A program made the position numbers and the translations under genes. Under the pieces are notes generated by a model. It saw nothing but the letters and a program-made list of their open reading frames with translations, did not search any database and was not told the origin of the DNA. A DNA stretch of 64,000 nucleotides from Leptospira_B sp964571605. Lineage in GTDB: Bacteria > Spirochaetota > Leptospiria > Leptospirales > Leptospiraceae. Position 1 is the stretch's first letter. Each line of letters begins with the position of its first letter. The stretch is from assembly GCA_964571605.1 (NCBI GenBank), contig CAZNCS010000001.1, forward strand, positions 28,303-92,302, written 5' to 3'. Shown here piece after piece: positions 51,625 through 61,400 of the stretch.

Positions 51625-52689
51625 TTATGCCGCTTTTGGCAGGGAGGCACCCAGCCGGTTTGCTCTAAGAATACTTCCAAAATCGTTAAAACGAATTCCA
51701 TATCGTTTCATTGCAGGATGAACGAAGGGAGCCACTGCTTGGCGGAGATAAAACGGTTGGTTTACCACAAAATGGTGGATTCCATGCGTGCTTCCGAAGT
51801 TGAAACAGAATAGATGTAATGGAAATAAGAACCAACGATTTAAAACCTGGGTTTGGTCGTACAATCCGTTTACGTCTCCGTAATAATGCATATTGGAGGA
51901 AACGATCTGGATACTCGTTTGACGGATCCAATTCGGAATCGTATAGACTACGGCCGAGATATTTAAGAAATTTCGAATACTATCCAACCAAGCAGGAATT
52001 TCCACCGGTTTGCCTAATAGTTCGTTTCCGATATAGAATGCGTTAATAAATAAAAAATTGTACCATAGATGGTAGAAGATCACGAGATACGGCCAACTGG
52101 AACGAGTGATTTCGCTTCTTTTAAATTTAGGCGCTTCTTTTCTAAGTTTATGCGCTTGGAATAGAAAGGACATATTCCCGTCCATCATGGTAATCAATCT
52201 TTTCAGACCGAAACGCATTCCGTTTCCGATCAGACGTTCTTCGATATCTTCCATATGACCGGAAACTTTATGATGTAAGGTATGGATCATTCTTCTATAC
52301 CAAGGGCTTACGGTATTTCCTCGAAAAATCCAGACCGTCCAGAACATAAAGTTTTGCACTTTTAGGTTATCCTTATAGTACAAATTATGAATTAAGTCGT
52401 GTTCAATTTCGTGAAGAATAGAGGCTAATACTCCGTTTGCTACGATACAGACCCATGCGGGAATCATTCCTGCGATATACAAGCCCGAGAAAAAAATCAT
52501 TCCCGCCGCAGAACTTAAAGTGATTCCTAGTCCGAGTAAATCTTGGTGTTTTAGAAATTCGAATTTTTTCCGGAGTTTTTTATCCCGGAAACGGATCCAT
52601 TTTATGATCCGTCTGCTTCTTTCCTTATTGGAAATTCTTTCGTAAAGTTTGGTTGGAACCATGCGCGGTTTTTCTGCTACTGCAATCAT
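51625..52689 (-). CDS. Fatty acid desaturase family protein
   Basis: 354 residues with four membrane helices and the three His boxes of membrane di-iron desaturases/hydroxylases: HEIEHDLIHN, HTLHHK and HGIHHFV. It would insert a double bond (or hydroxyl) into a lipid acyl chain or carotenoid-like substrate, using O2; which one is unknown. A GGAGG precedes the ATG at 52689. Single gene with its own terminator. Confidence 0.85.
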   Translation of the reverse strand: MIAVAEKPRMVPTKLYERISNKERSRRIIKWIRFRDKKLRKKFEFLKHQDLLGLGITLSSAAGMIFFSGLYIAGMIPAWVCIVANGVLASILHEIEHDLIHNLYYKDNLKVQNFMFWTVWIFRGNTVSPWYRRMIHTLHHKVSGHMEDIEERLIGNGMRFGLKRLITMMDGNMSFLFQAHKLRKEAPKFKRSEITRSSWPYLVIFYHLWYNFLFINAFYIGNELLGKPVEIPAWLDSIRNFLNISAVVYTIPNWIRQTSIQIVSSNMHYYGDVNGLYDQTQVLNRWFLFPLHLFCFNFGSTHGIHHFVVNQPFYLRQAVAPFVHPAMKRYGIRFNDFGSILRANRLGASLPKAA

Positions 52690-52814
52690 CGGTTTCCTCC
52701 ATATTTGTTTTCGGTTAGGAGTATCTTACGACGGATTTATAAATGAGTCGTCCCAATTGATCGATTGCCACAGTGTTTTCGGTCGCAATCTATAAATTTC
52801 TACTTGGAAGGAAG

Positions 52815-53225
52815 ATTTCACGCAGAGGCGCAGAAGCGCGGAGTTAGGATTGGCGACAGAGAGCTCAGAGAACATGAGGAGAGGGGATAAGGTAGAGTTT
52901 TTTGGTATTTAGATTGGTTCAGTTCCGCTCCGATGTAGAGCTATATTTAGGAAGTAAATTTTCTAATTTCCACGCAGAGGCGCGGAGGCGCAGAGTTAGG
53001 ATAGCCACAGAGGATTTTAAGAATGGATTACAGAATATGGTCCTCGATACAATCTTCGCTTCGTTCCGATCACTCGGGAACCGATTCAATATTCTAAACC
53101 CAAAAAACCTCTGCGTCTTTGCGCCTCTGCGTGCCCAAAAATCTCCGCGATCTCTGCGCCTCCGCGTGCCCAAAAACTCCGCGATCTCCGCGCCTCGCGT
53201 GCTTTATGTTCTGCGCAATCTCTGC
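52815..53225. repeat. CACGCAGAG-type repeat region
   Basis: A 540-bp gap without a credible gene. CACGCAGAGGCGC occurs at about 52820 and 52972 (with CAGAGTTAGGAT behind) and, inverted, as CTCTGCGTCTTTGCGCCTCTGCGTG near 53109 and GCGCCTCCGCGTG near 53156. A GGTCCTCGAT...GATCACTCGGGAACC pair near 53040-53085 is a reduced copy of the 48042 palindromic element. Frames of about 100 codons across it are low-complexity artefacts. Confidence 0.75.
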
Positions 53226-53230
53226 GTGAA

Positions 53231-54379
53231 CTAAACAGAACTTCTGAATTCGGAAGGAGTTCGTCCGGTATGTTTCTGGAAAGCTCGGTGAAAGGAGGAT
53301 TTGGTTCCGAAACCAACCTCGAATGCGATATCCAATACGGATCTGTCCGGTTCTTTTTTTAGAAGTTCGCAGGCTTCTTTGATTCTGTAATCGTTAACGA
53401 ATGCCGAAAAATTCTTTTCCAATTCTTGGTTGATCAATTCGGAAACCTGGTGTGTGGATAGAGCCAATTCATCGGCGAGATCGGCGAGTGTCAATTTTTC
53501 GTCCCGATAGAGTTTGTCTCTTTCCATAAGCTGGGTAAGATTTTCCCGGAGAGCCTCTCGATTCACACCGGAAAGAAGAGAACGCGCATATTTCTCTCTT
53601 GTCGCTTCCGCCACTTCTTGGAGGGCTTGGAAGAAGGCAGGGCGTTTATGCCCGATTAAATAGGCCAGGCATAGGCTTGCACCCATCATCGCGGAAGAGG
53701 CGAGCAGAAGTAAGAGTGACTTAAAAATGAGAAAGGCTCCGCCAAAAGCCATATTAACAAACGCTGCAAGAACGATAAACAGAAGAATCCTCGCAGTCCA
53801 TTCTTCTCTTAAGACCTCCCAATGAAATAGGTCTTTGTTTTCTCGTAAGATCATTCCAATATAGAAAACTAAAAGGCTCAAGGATAAGAAAAGAAGACAT
53901 TCTCCTGCTTGGATATTCTTTTGGGTGAGAAAATTTTGGATCTGTTCTATCAGCCAGGTTTCCGGGAGCAAGGCCATTGCCAGCAGATAGAGGAACCAGA
54001 TCAAAGAGAGTAATAGAACATGAATTTTTCCCAAACCCAAAAATGTGGTCGTTGCAGGTTCTCTTGCTTGGCTTACTATATAGATTCCATATAAAATTGG
54101 TCCCGTGGATCCGATCAACGGAAAGGGGATCAGAGAAATCCGAGGCCAATCCATATACGCCCCAGAAACCAGAAAAAGTATGGTTCCTTGCAAAACAGCC
54201 ATCTGGAAGAAAAGAAGGGCCAAAAGCCGATTCAAGGCAGTCTTCTTTTCGATCACAATTTGGCCAAGAGACATAAGTAGACCGAGGGAGGCCCCAAACT
54301 GTGTGATTCCCCAAAGAAGAGGGAAAATGAAAAGAAGGGGATTGTCGGAACTTAGACGGAAAACTCCTGGCTCGGGCAT
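53231..54379 (-). CDS. Membrane-bound AraC-family regulator
   Basis: 382 residues: seven membrane helices in the first two thirds (about 10-235), then a cytoplasmic linker and an AraC helix-turn-helix pair (LTLADLADELALSTHQVSELINQE and SVLDIAFEVGFGTKSSFHRAFQKHTG). Membrane-spanning AraC proteins like this are frequent in Leptospira and couple an outside or membrane signal directly to transcription; targets unknown. The repeat region begins right behind its stop. Confidence 0.9.
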   Translation of the reverse strand: MPEPGVFRLSSDNPLLFIFPLLWGITQFGASLGLLMSLGQIVIEKKTALNRLLALLFFQMAVLQGTILFLVSGAYMDWPRISLIPFPLIGSTGPILYGIYIVSQAREPATTTFLGLGKIHVLLLSLIWFLYLLAMALLPETWLIEQIQNFLTQKNIQAGECLLFLSLSLLVFYIGMILRENKDLFHWEVLREEWTARILLFIVLAAFVNMAFGGAFLIFKSLLLLLASSAMMGASLCLAYLIGHKRPAFFQALQEVAEATREKYARSLLSGVNREALRENLTQLMERDKLYRDEKLTLADLADELALSTHQVSELINQELEKNFSAFVNDYRIKEACELLKKEPDRSVLDIAFEVGFGTKSSFHRAFQKHTGRTPSEFRSSV

Positions 54380-54835
54380 GGCAGGAGAATTCGAATAGAA
54401 TCTCCGGATGTCAAGAATTCCGCTGTATGAATCGGATCCGCGGAAAATGTAGGCACTTCGACAAAGCCGTTCCTAGAGTTCGAGGGACCTTCCATTCTCC
54501 CGAAACCCATTTACATAACAGATGATATATATAAGAAGAAGATGCCAGGCGGGAAGACTCAGTTTGTAGTCACTTCGACAGAAGCTGATCCCCGATCGTT
54601 CTTTGGCAGAGTTTTTGGTCCTAATAGATAGATTGAGACCTTGAGACCTGGAAAACAATCTTTAGATAACAATTGTTATCTAAAATACCCCTCTGGGTGA
54701 GTAGTCACTTTTTTTAACCCAAACGTTATTTTTTTTAAAACTAGGCCCAAATATAAGCCTGATATAAGAATACTTTATGTAGCGACCGTTATGCTGGCAA
54801 CACTTGGAAAGAACCGGTTAGGAACTAGCTAAAAG
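54380..54835. other. Upstream region of the giant lipoprotein operon
   Basis: 456 bp with no credible gene (a 61-codon minus-strand frame at 54473-54658 is not supported). It contains the 24-bp palindrome described separately and A+T-rich runs (54711-54740). Confidence 0.6.
54661..54684. promoter_or_regulatory. Perfect 24-bp palindrome, likely operator
   Basis: Half-site TTTAGATAACAA followed by its exact inverse TTGTTATCTAAA, no spacer. It lies 152 bp upstream of the giant lipoprotein gene and is the most regular dyad in the region; GATAAC-type halves recall Fur/TetR-like sites, but no regulator can be named. Confidence 0.6.
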
Positions 54836-57800
54836 ATGAAAATGAAACAATTTGGAATCCTATTTGCTCTCTGCATATCTCTCGCCTGCCAAGCTAATAA
54901 CGAGAAACCGACTGCAGATGGCTTTTACGATAATGTAGAATATTCAGGAATTAGATTATTCAATCTTTTTGATTCATATCCCTCCATCAAGGCCGGTTTT
55001 CAAAGTTTGGATCCCGTTCCTTTCAATACTCGTCTGGAAAGTTCTATGACGATTCCATACCGCGAGGATATAGTCGGTTTTTTAAGGGCTTCCCAAGACC
55101 TTCTACTTAAACCAGAAGCACATGTTCGCCAATCATTGGTTCGTGTACATACTTTACTGGACCGTATCCAAAACGCTCCTAATACCGCTTTCGATACTTT
55201 GCAGCCTTGGTTGGAAAGTCTGAGAGTATATAAAAAACCTGTCTTACGAAATCTTTCCCCTATTAGCCAAGACGCACTTAAATATATGTACGCAACGTAT
55301 TCAAAAGATACGATGAAGGCCAAGTTCCTAGAATTAGCAAGTATCTTAAGAGATCCGGAAATTCGAATTCTTTTCGTAGAATTAGAAGACGTATTGGATA
55401 AAATTGCGAACCAGAATGCTAATGCGAAAGCCGCATTAAACGGATTATTGCAGGGTATGGTAGATCCTTCTATGATTGCCGATCGGGTCATGAAGGAAAA
55501 ATTGATCCAGATTATTTCTTCTCTTGGAAAATCATTCCGCCAGAGAGCGGGATTTAGCGATTCTAAATCTTCCGAAACGGTTCTAAAAAACTTAGTCGTG
55601 AATATGGAAAAATTCTACACAGTGGGTGGAGAAATTTATTCGGATGTTGCGTTTAGCGATTATAGAGATCCGATTTATCCTGCAGAGTTTTCTTCCATTC
55701 TTACGGAATCGTTTCGTTACCTTCGCCCTATGCTCGGTCGCGGAGGTAACTTTACTGCCGATCCGAATGTGATTCTTTCTTTAGAACTTTCTAAAAATTT
55801 TGCAAAACTGGATTTTTCTTCCGGTGTCACAGGAGTCGATCAGTCTCTCCGAGAATTGATTCGGATGGATGCGAGTGGAAAGGATAGAGTAACGGATGTC
55901 ACGAGTAATCCGGTCACTGCACTAGAAGCTTTGATGTTCATTCTAACTCTTTCTGACACTTACGGATTTCGCTGGGACAATCCCGCAGATATCAATTCCA
56001 AAAGTTTGGAAAGCGATTCCGGTCAAGGCGGCCCAATGACCGGAGGAGTCCTGACTGTAGGCGATAGTATTTATTCCCTTGGATCTGCAATGACTGGAAA
56101 CCTGGGAATCAAAGCTTTTATGAACCAAAGCTCTACGGACGGAGCCGTATTTAGAAACGCGGATATAGCTAGCCCTACCGCTTTACAAATCGGGATCAAT
56201 ACTCCGACTCTTGCTCTTTTGGAAGCTCCTGATCCGAATATCGTTCCTTTGGCGACCGATCCGGTTTATACCAAAACCATTCCTTTTATTATGAAATTGG
56301 TTCGTAACGTATTACTTTCCGGAGGCGGGCCTTATTATAATAAAAATCGCACGGACTCGAACGGAAATATTTATACGATCGATGGGAAATTATACAAGGA
56401 TTCAAACGGAGTAGATCTTATTTATAAATCCAGTTGGAGCACTTCTGAATTTAGAATCAAAGTTTCCAATACCGTTAGTGGAGCCTGCAATAGTACAAGC
56501 CTTTGTAAATGGGTGGGACCAGGCGGAAGAGAAACGGCAGCAACGTATACGAATAACTCATTTACTCAAGTCGCTTCCGGTGCGAATGCTTCTGGAACAA
56601 AAGGTTGGAGTATCCCGGTTTGGGAAATCGTTAAAGACGACGCCGGAGAAAGGGCCTTAAATACGGACGAAGAAGTCATTTATAAAAACTTCCAGTGGTT
56701 ATTGCATGAAAAACGGATGGTCGCCGTCATTCCGTTACGCGCGTCTTTAGGTGCAGGGGTTCCATACAAGATGGCTGCCTTTGTAACTCTTATGGCGAAT
56801 GGACTCACTGGTTTAATGAATGCAGTTCCGATTTTACAAGACGGAACCAGTTGTTCGGAAAGAATCAACGGAATTTGGAGAGTAAAAAATACCTTTCTGA
56901 AACCCGGATGCGCCTCTGCCAGCCAACCGAATTTTAGGGAACCGGGTATTCCTGTTTTGCAGGAAAACTATTCGGATATTCCGGGAGATAGTATGTTCTA
57001 TCTGGAAGCCTGGGATTACGGAACCAGTGGTAGTGGCTCTCTGACTTTTAATAGTTTGGGAGATGCTTCCGTATATAGTATTTTTTATCCTGCTACTTCC
57101 ACTTACGGCGTGATCCCGCCGGCTATCGCGCTTAACTTTAGCGTAATGGAAAGGTTATCCTTCTTAACCGAAGATAAGGTGCTTCCTTCCGGACCGAACA
57201 CTTCTTACGGAAAATCCGTGGAAGAAGTTTGGAGCAAGAGGAATAAACTTCTCCCTTTAATCGTAACTCTCGCACAGACACTCGATGACCAGTCCGACTC
57301 GGTCGGAAATAAGAATCCTTTCCAGATTCTTACCGGTTTAAGTGCTGCTTTAACTCGACCTCTTTTGTCCAGAGTCACCGACGGAGAAGTGGGTTCCGGA
57401 GAATTACAAATCGATGTAGTAAAATTAGCAGGCGTAGGTCCTAACTCCGACGCGAAGTCCATGGTAAGAAGTAACTCCGCGGGCCCGGACGAATATCTGT
57501 TCAGATATCTAGATCCTATTAGTAATAAACCAGTTCGTTCTCCTCTTTCCATACTCGCCGAAAACGAAAGAAGATACCAAGACGGACTTTTGAATCTCAT
57601 GTCCAGAACGGATTTACTTTCCACCTTCGTGCAGATGTTGGCCGAAATGGGAAAACCGGAAAGAGCAAGTGGAGCTTTACTTACTTTTCAATCCATAGCC
57701 GATTTATTGGGAGAAGTAAAACTCTCAAACGAAAGTCCGACTGCAATCCAATTCAATTTGGAAACGTATTTGGGAGAAGTCAGAGATATGCTCGCTGTCT

Positions 57801-58417
57801 TCCCGGATACCCGTGTTTCGAATGTTTATGATCCTGAATGGGATCGATTGGGAAATTGGGCGGTTCGCCTCAGAGATTATTTCGATCCTGACTCGGTTTA
57901 TAGCCTGATTCCTATGATAGATTTTTCTATGGATATGATCATCGATAATATCCCTACACCGGCTCAATTGACTGCGATCATAGATCTGATCGGCGGTTTG
58001 CTCAGAGACGGAACGAATACGAAGGATTACTTAATTACAGATCTTTTAAGTGTGGATATGGCCGATTTGAGCGAAGTATCCGCACCCTACGGTAGGAGCA
58101 CTGTTGGCGTTCTGATGGGCATTGTTAAATCAGGAGAGTTTTTCTCTTATTTGGAAGCGGACATGAAAACTCCGTATTCGATTAAAGCCATTTTTAAAGA
58201 TGCAAAAAAACTTTTGATGTCCGATATGATCCAAACAAACAAAGAGGATAATAGTTCTTTAATATATACCGCGGGCGTGTTGATGGGGATATTTGCGGAT
58301 CTGACGGAAACAGGAAGGAAACAATTTCCGGATGGGTTTGTTTTCTACGACAGATTTAACAAAGATGAAAATTCTGAAACCTATTGGGATAGGTTTGTTA
58401 CGGTTTTCACTCGGTGA
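54836..58417 (+). CDS. Giant lipoprotein, 1193 aa, unknown function
   Basis: A type II signal peptide (FGILFALCISLAC) is followed by 1170 residues without membrane helices. I recognise no domain; the first 350 residues are helix-rich, then Gly/Asn/Ser-rich beta-type sequence with a Cys pair (GACNSTSLC) and others (GTSCSER, PGCASA). The C-terminal 250 residues are helix-rich again. AGATGAAAATG: the upstream ATG at 54836 is the longest start. It overlaps the next gene by 4 nt, so both are made from one transcript. Size and lipid anchor suggest a surface or periplasmic structural role in Leptospira. Confidence 0.85.
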   Translation: MKMKQFGILFALCISLACQANNEKPTADGFYDNVEYSGIRLFNLFDSYPSIKAGFQSLDPVPFNTRLESSMTIPYREDIVGFLRASQDLLLKPEAHVRQSLVRVHTLLDRIQNAPNTAFDTLQPWLESLRVYKKPVLRNLSPISQDALKYMYATYSKDTMKAKFLELASILRDPEIRILFVELEDVLDKIANQNANAKAALNGLLQGMVDPSMIADRVMKEKLIQIISSLGKSFRQRAGFSDSKSSETVLKNLVVNMEKFYTVGGEIYSDVAFSDYRDPIYPAEFSSILTESFRYLRPMLGRGGNFTADPNVILSLELSKNFAKLDFSSGVTGVDQSLRELIRMDASGKDRVTDVTSNPVTALEALMFILTLSDTYGFRWDNPADINSKSLESDSGQGGPMTGGVLTVGDSIYSLGSAMTGNLGIKAFMNQSSTDGAVFRNADIASPTALQIGINTPTLALLEAPDPNIVPLATDPVYTKTIPFIMKLVRNVLLSGGGPYYNKNRTDSNGNIYTIDGKLYKDSNGVDLIYKSSWSTSEFRIKVSNTVSGACNSTSLCKWVGPGGRETAATYTNNSFTQVASGANASGTKGWSIPVWEIVKDDAGERALNTDEEVIYKNFQWLLHEKRMVAVIPLRASLGAGVPYKMAAFVTLMANGLTGLMNAVPILQDGTSCSERINGIWRVKNTFLKPGCASASQPNFREPGIPVLQENYSDIPGDSMFYLEAWDYGTSGSGSLTFNSLGDASVYSIFYPATSTYGVIPPAIALNFSVMERLSFLTEDKVLPSGPNTSYGKSVEEVWSKRNKLLPLIVTLAQTLDDQSDSVGNKNPFQILTGLSAALTRPLLSRVTDGEVGSGELQIDVVKLAGVGPNSDAKSMVRSNSAGPDEYLFRYLDPISNKPVRSPLSILAENERRYQDGLLNLMSRTDLLSTFVQMLAEMGKPERASGALLTFQSIADLLGEVKLSNESPTAIQFNLETYLGEVRDMLAVFPDTRVSNVYDPEWDRLGNWAVRLRDYFDPDSVYSLIPMIDFSMDMIIDNIPTPAQLTAIIDLIGGLLRDGTNTKDYLITDLLSVDMADLSEVSAPYGRSTVGVLMGIVKSGEFFSYLEADMKTPYSIKAIFKDAKKLLMSDMIQTNKEDNSSLIYTAGVLMGIFADLTETGRKQFPDGFVFYDRFNKDENSETYWDRFVTVFTR

Positions 58418-61400
58418 GAATGATGAAAAGAAATGTTTCGGAAGAGAAAGGGCGAGGGTTTGTTATGAACCGACTAAATATAAAGAATCTATTTAAGGGA
58501 ATCGGTGTTAGTTCGATGGGGAAGACTATTTTAAAAGGGTGCCTGAAATTTGCAGGAATCCTGATCGTAACTGCGGCTGTTTTCAATTGTAACGCGAAAA
58601 AAGAAAGTGGCTGGGATTTTTCAGACATTTTCGATCTTGGTTTTTTTTCCGGTGGAAGAATTTTCGGCGTCGATCCGAATTTGCAACCTCCTTATAATAG
58701 TGTGGATAATAGTACCGCTGTTCTTCCCGTCGAATTCGGTTCTGCGACTCCACAAGCTGTACTTTTTATCAATTCTTTGGAAAACGTGGATCGTTATAAG
58801 GAATTGGAAATTCGTTTTTCTCATCCGATGAACCAGACTTTGACTGAACCGAACTTTTCCGTAGTCGGAATTTCGGGTCCTTTGCTTGGGCCTGGGGCAG
58901 GAGGAGAATTCTATTGGATGAGTAGCAAAAAATTACGCTTCAATCCATACAGAGAATTAAAGCCTGCGGAATCTTATACTCTTACAATAACGTCCGATTC
59001 TCCAACGATTTCTGGAACTCCTCTGGAAACGTATACGGTTAGTTTTAGAACTTCAGCGGATTATAGTTTAACGAATAAGATCACCCAAGGAAGTCAATAC
59101 ACCTTGAATGGAACGAATGATATGACGTTCGACCAATCCGCTGCACTGCAACTCGCCTCTAATTTTGTAAATCCGGTGACCGGAGAAAATTACATCCAAT
59201 CGATCACCTTGAAAAAAGTGGGGAACACTAGTTCTGCTCAAGATATTTGTACAAGCGCTCCTTGTTCCATGAGCGCTACGATCTCTCTCAATCTGAATAC
59301 TTCTTCCATTCCGCCAACGGTTGGTGGGAATACCTACTTTTATGAAATAGCGACCAGCAACGGAAAAATTGCCCGTAAGTATTTCAGTTTCAATTACGGT
59401 AAATTGGAAAACCCGGATAATGTTCTTCCTTACGTTGCCAATGGCGTGATGGACGAAGCCCAAATGCTTCCATTCCTAGGAAAAGCCATCCAAAAATACA
59501 CTACCGGAGCTTTCAAAATTTTGGATAGTACGGGAGTTCCTCGCACATTCCAAGACTTTTTATTAGGGATGCCTGATTATCCTAAGAAGAAGTTTTATGA
59601 AAATGGAGCTTGGACCATCGGGGAAGCCTGTGTGAGACAGGACGGCCAAATGTCCGGAAATGCAAACGAAGCAGCCTTTAAAAATTTTGATTATATTCCT
59701 GTTTTTGGCTCTAAAACCAATGGAGCAGGTAGAGGATATTGCTGGGCCAAACATCCTACCTGCGTGACGGATAACGGACCTCCCTACCATCCTAAAAAAA
59801 GGGCGAGTGGTGTTAGCAAAGCAGATTGGTGGAACATTTACACTAGTAATAATTGCGGACAAAACCAAAATAATGCCAGTTATCCTCAGGCCTGTAAAAA
59901 TTTATTCCATTGGGGTGAGGCTGCATGGAGTCTTTGTCATTATCCAACGGATGCAAAGTCTTATAAAAATGGCGGATATACATCAACTGTATTCTCTACG
60001 TTCGGTAGACCCGACGGTGATATTGGCACTGCCGCAGATGATGTAGTAGATTGTAGCTTCCCCGCTTGTTTTTTCGATTCTTTCGAAAACAACAGGATAG
60101 CTCCAGGTCCATTCTCTAAATACAGCGCCCTCTTAAATGTTGCAACAGGCGGAATTGCGGATGGAAGCGCCGCGATCACTTTAGACGTTTATGTAACGGA
60201 TATGCGACTTCCTAAGTCTGTACGTTGCGGATCCAATAACGCGACTTACGGCTGTTCTGCAGGAACGGGAACCCAATTAGGCAATGTGGTCGCCGATCTA
60301 AAAGTCAACCCTGGCTCCGGAGCTGTAGCTCCTGGTTTAGGTTTGGATCTAAAATCCAGATACGTAGAAGTAGACTTACTTGTAGTATCTCGTTTTGAAG
60401 ATTGGTACGGAGTATTTAACGGACCGGGCGCTTTATTGGTATTCCGAACCACTGCGAAACTCAATTGGGATCCTGCTGTAGAAGGTGTCTTGAATCCGAG
60501 CGGTTACGATTGGAATAATGTTCAGCTTTCTAAACCTCGATTGGCAATGGCAAGAGCTCGTAATAATCTAAGCGTGACTTCCGACGGTTTGATCAATATG
60601 AGCGTTAGAACTCCGTTTACGGTAAACGATTCCTTTTTCCCTAATAGTCCTAGCATTTCAGATATACTTTCCAGTTCGAATAACTTCTTCACTTTGCCTT
60701 GGGCAAATCCGAACGGGCTATCTTTAGCGGGATTGTATCCTGGGGAAGACACTGCGGATTTCATGCATACGGATCCAATGACGTATATACATGGAAGTGA
60801 AAGCTTTAACACTGTAATTGAAGCTCTTGTAGGTTCAGGCGAATTGAGTAATATGGCAAACCTAACCGTGGACCAGGTGAAACAAATCATCACCCAGTAC
60901 ATGTTAAGAGATATTGTCCAAAGAATTGCGCCCAATGTACTCAATTCCGTAATCGCTGACTTAAGAGATACCGGCGTGACTATCACTCTACCGGATTATC
61001 TTCCGGCTCCTTTAGGAAATTTCCCTCTTACAGTGAAGTTCAAACTGAATACGGATGCTACCATCAAACACGATGGAACCAACAAGGGACTTGTAACTTC
61101 TTTGGACTTTGCGTTTACGAGTTCCTATAGTCCTGTGGGCGGTTTAAGAACCCAGAGCGGAAAAACAGGAATGGTTTCCACGCGAATTTGGACCGCTGCG
61201 AATCCTCCTCCTTCTTCCTATCAATTCACTCAATCCGCTGCGAACCCCGGATTTTTAATCTCCATGCATACGGATACGATTTCTCAGGCTGCCTTTCATC
61301 TTTGGAAAAGAAGGGGACTGGATATCACATTGAACAAACTGTTTATCGATGGTATGAACGCTTTTGCAGGAGCTGATCCATTATTTGCTCTTACTACATC

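Noticed and set aside
52902..53234. 110-codon frame
   Set aside because: Runs through CACGCAGAG-type repeats; Arg/Ser-rich translation is a repeat artefact.
54473..54658. 61-codon minus-strand frame
   Set aside because: No start signal and no recognised features; it runs into the 24-bp palindrome region.
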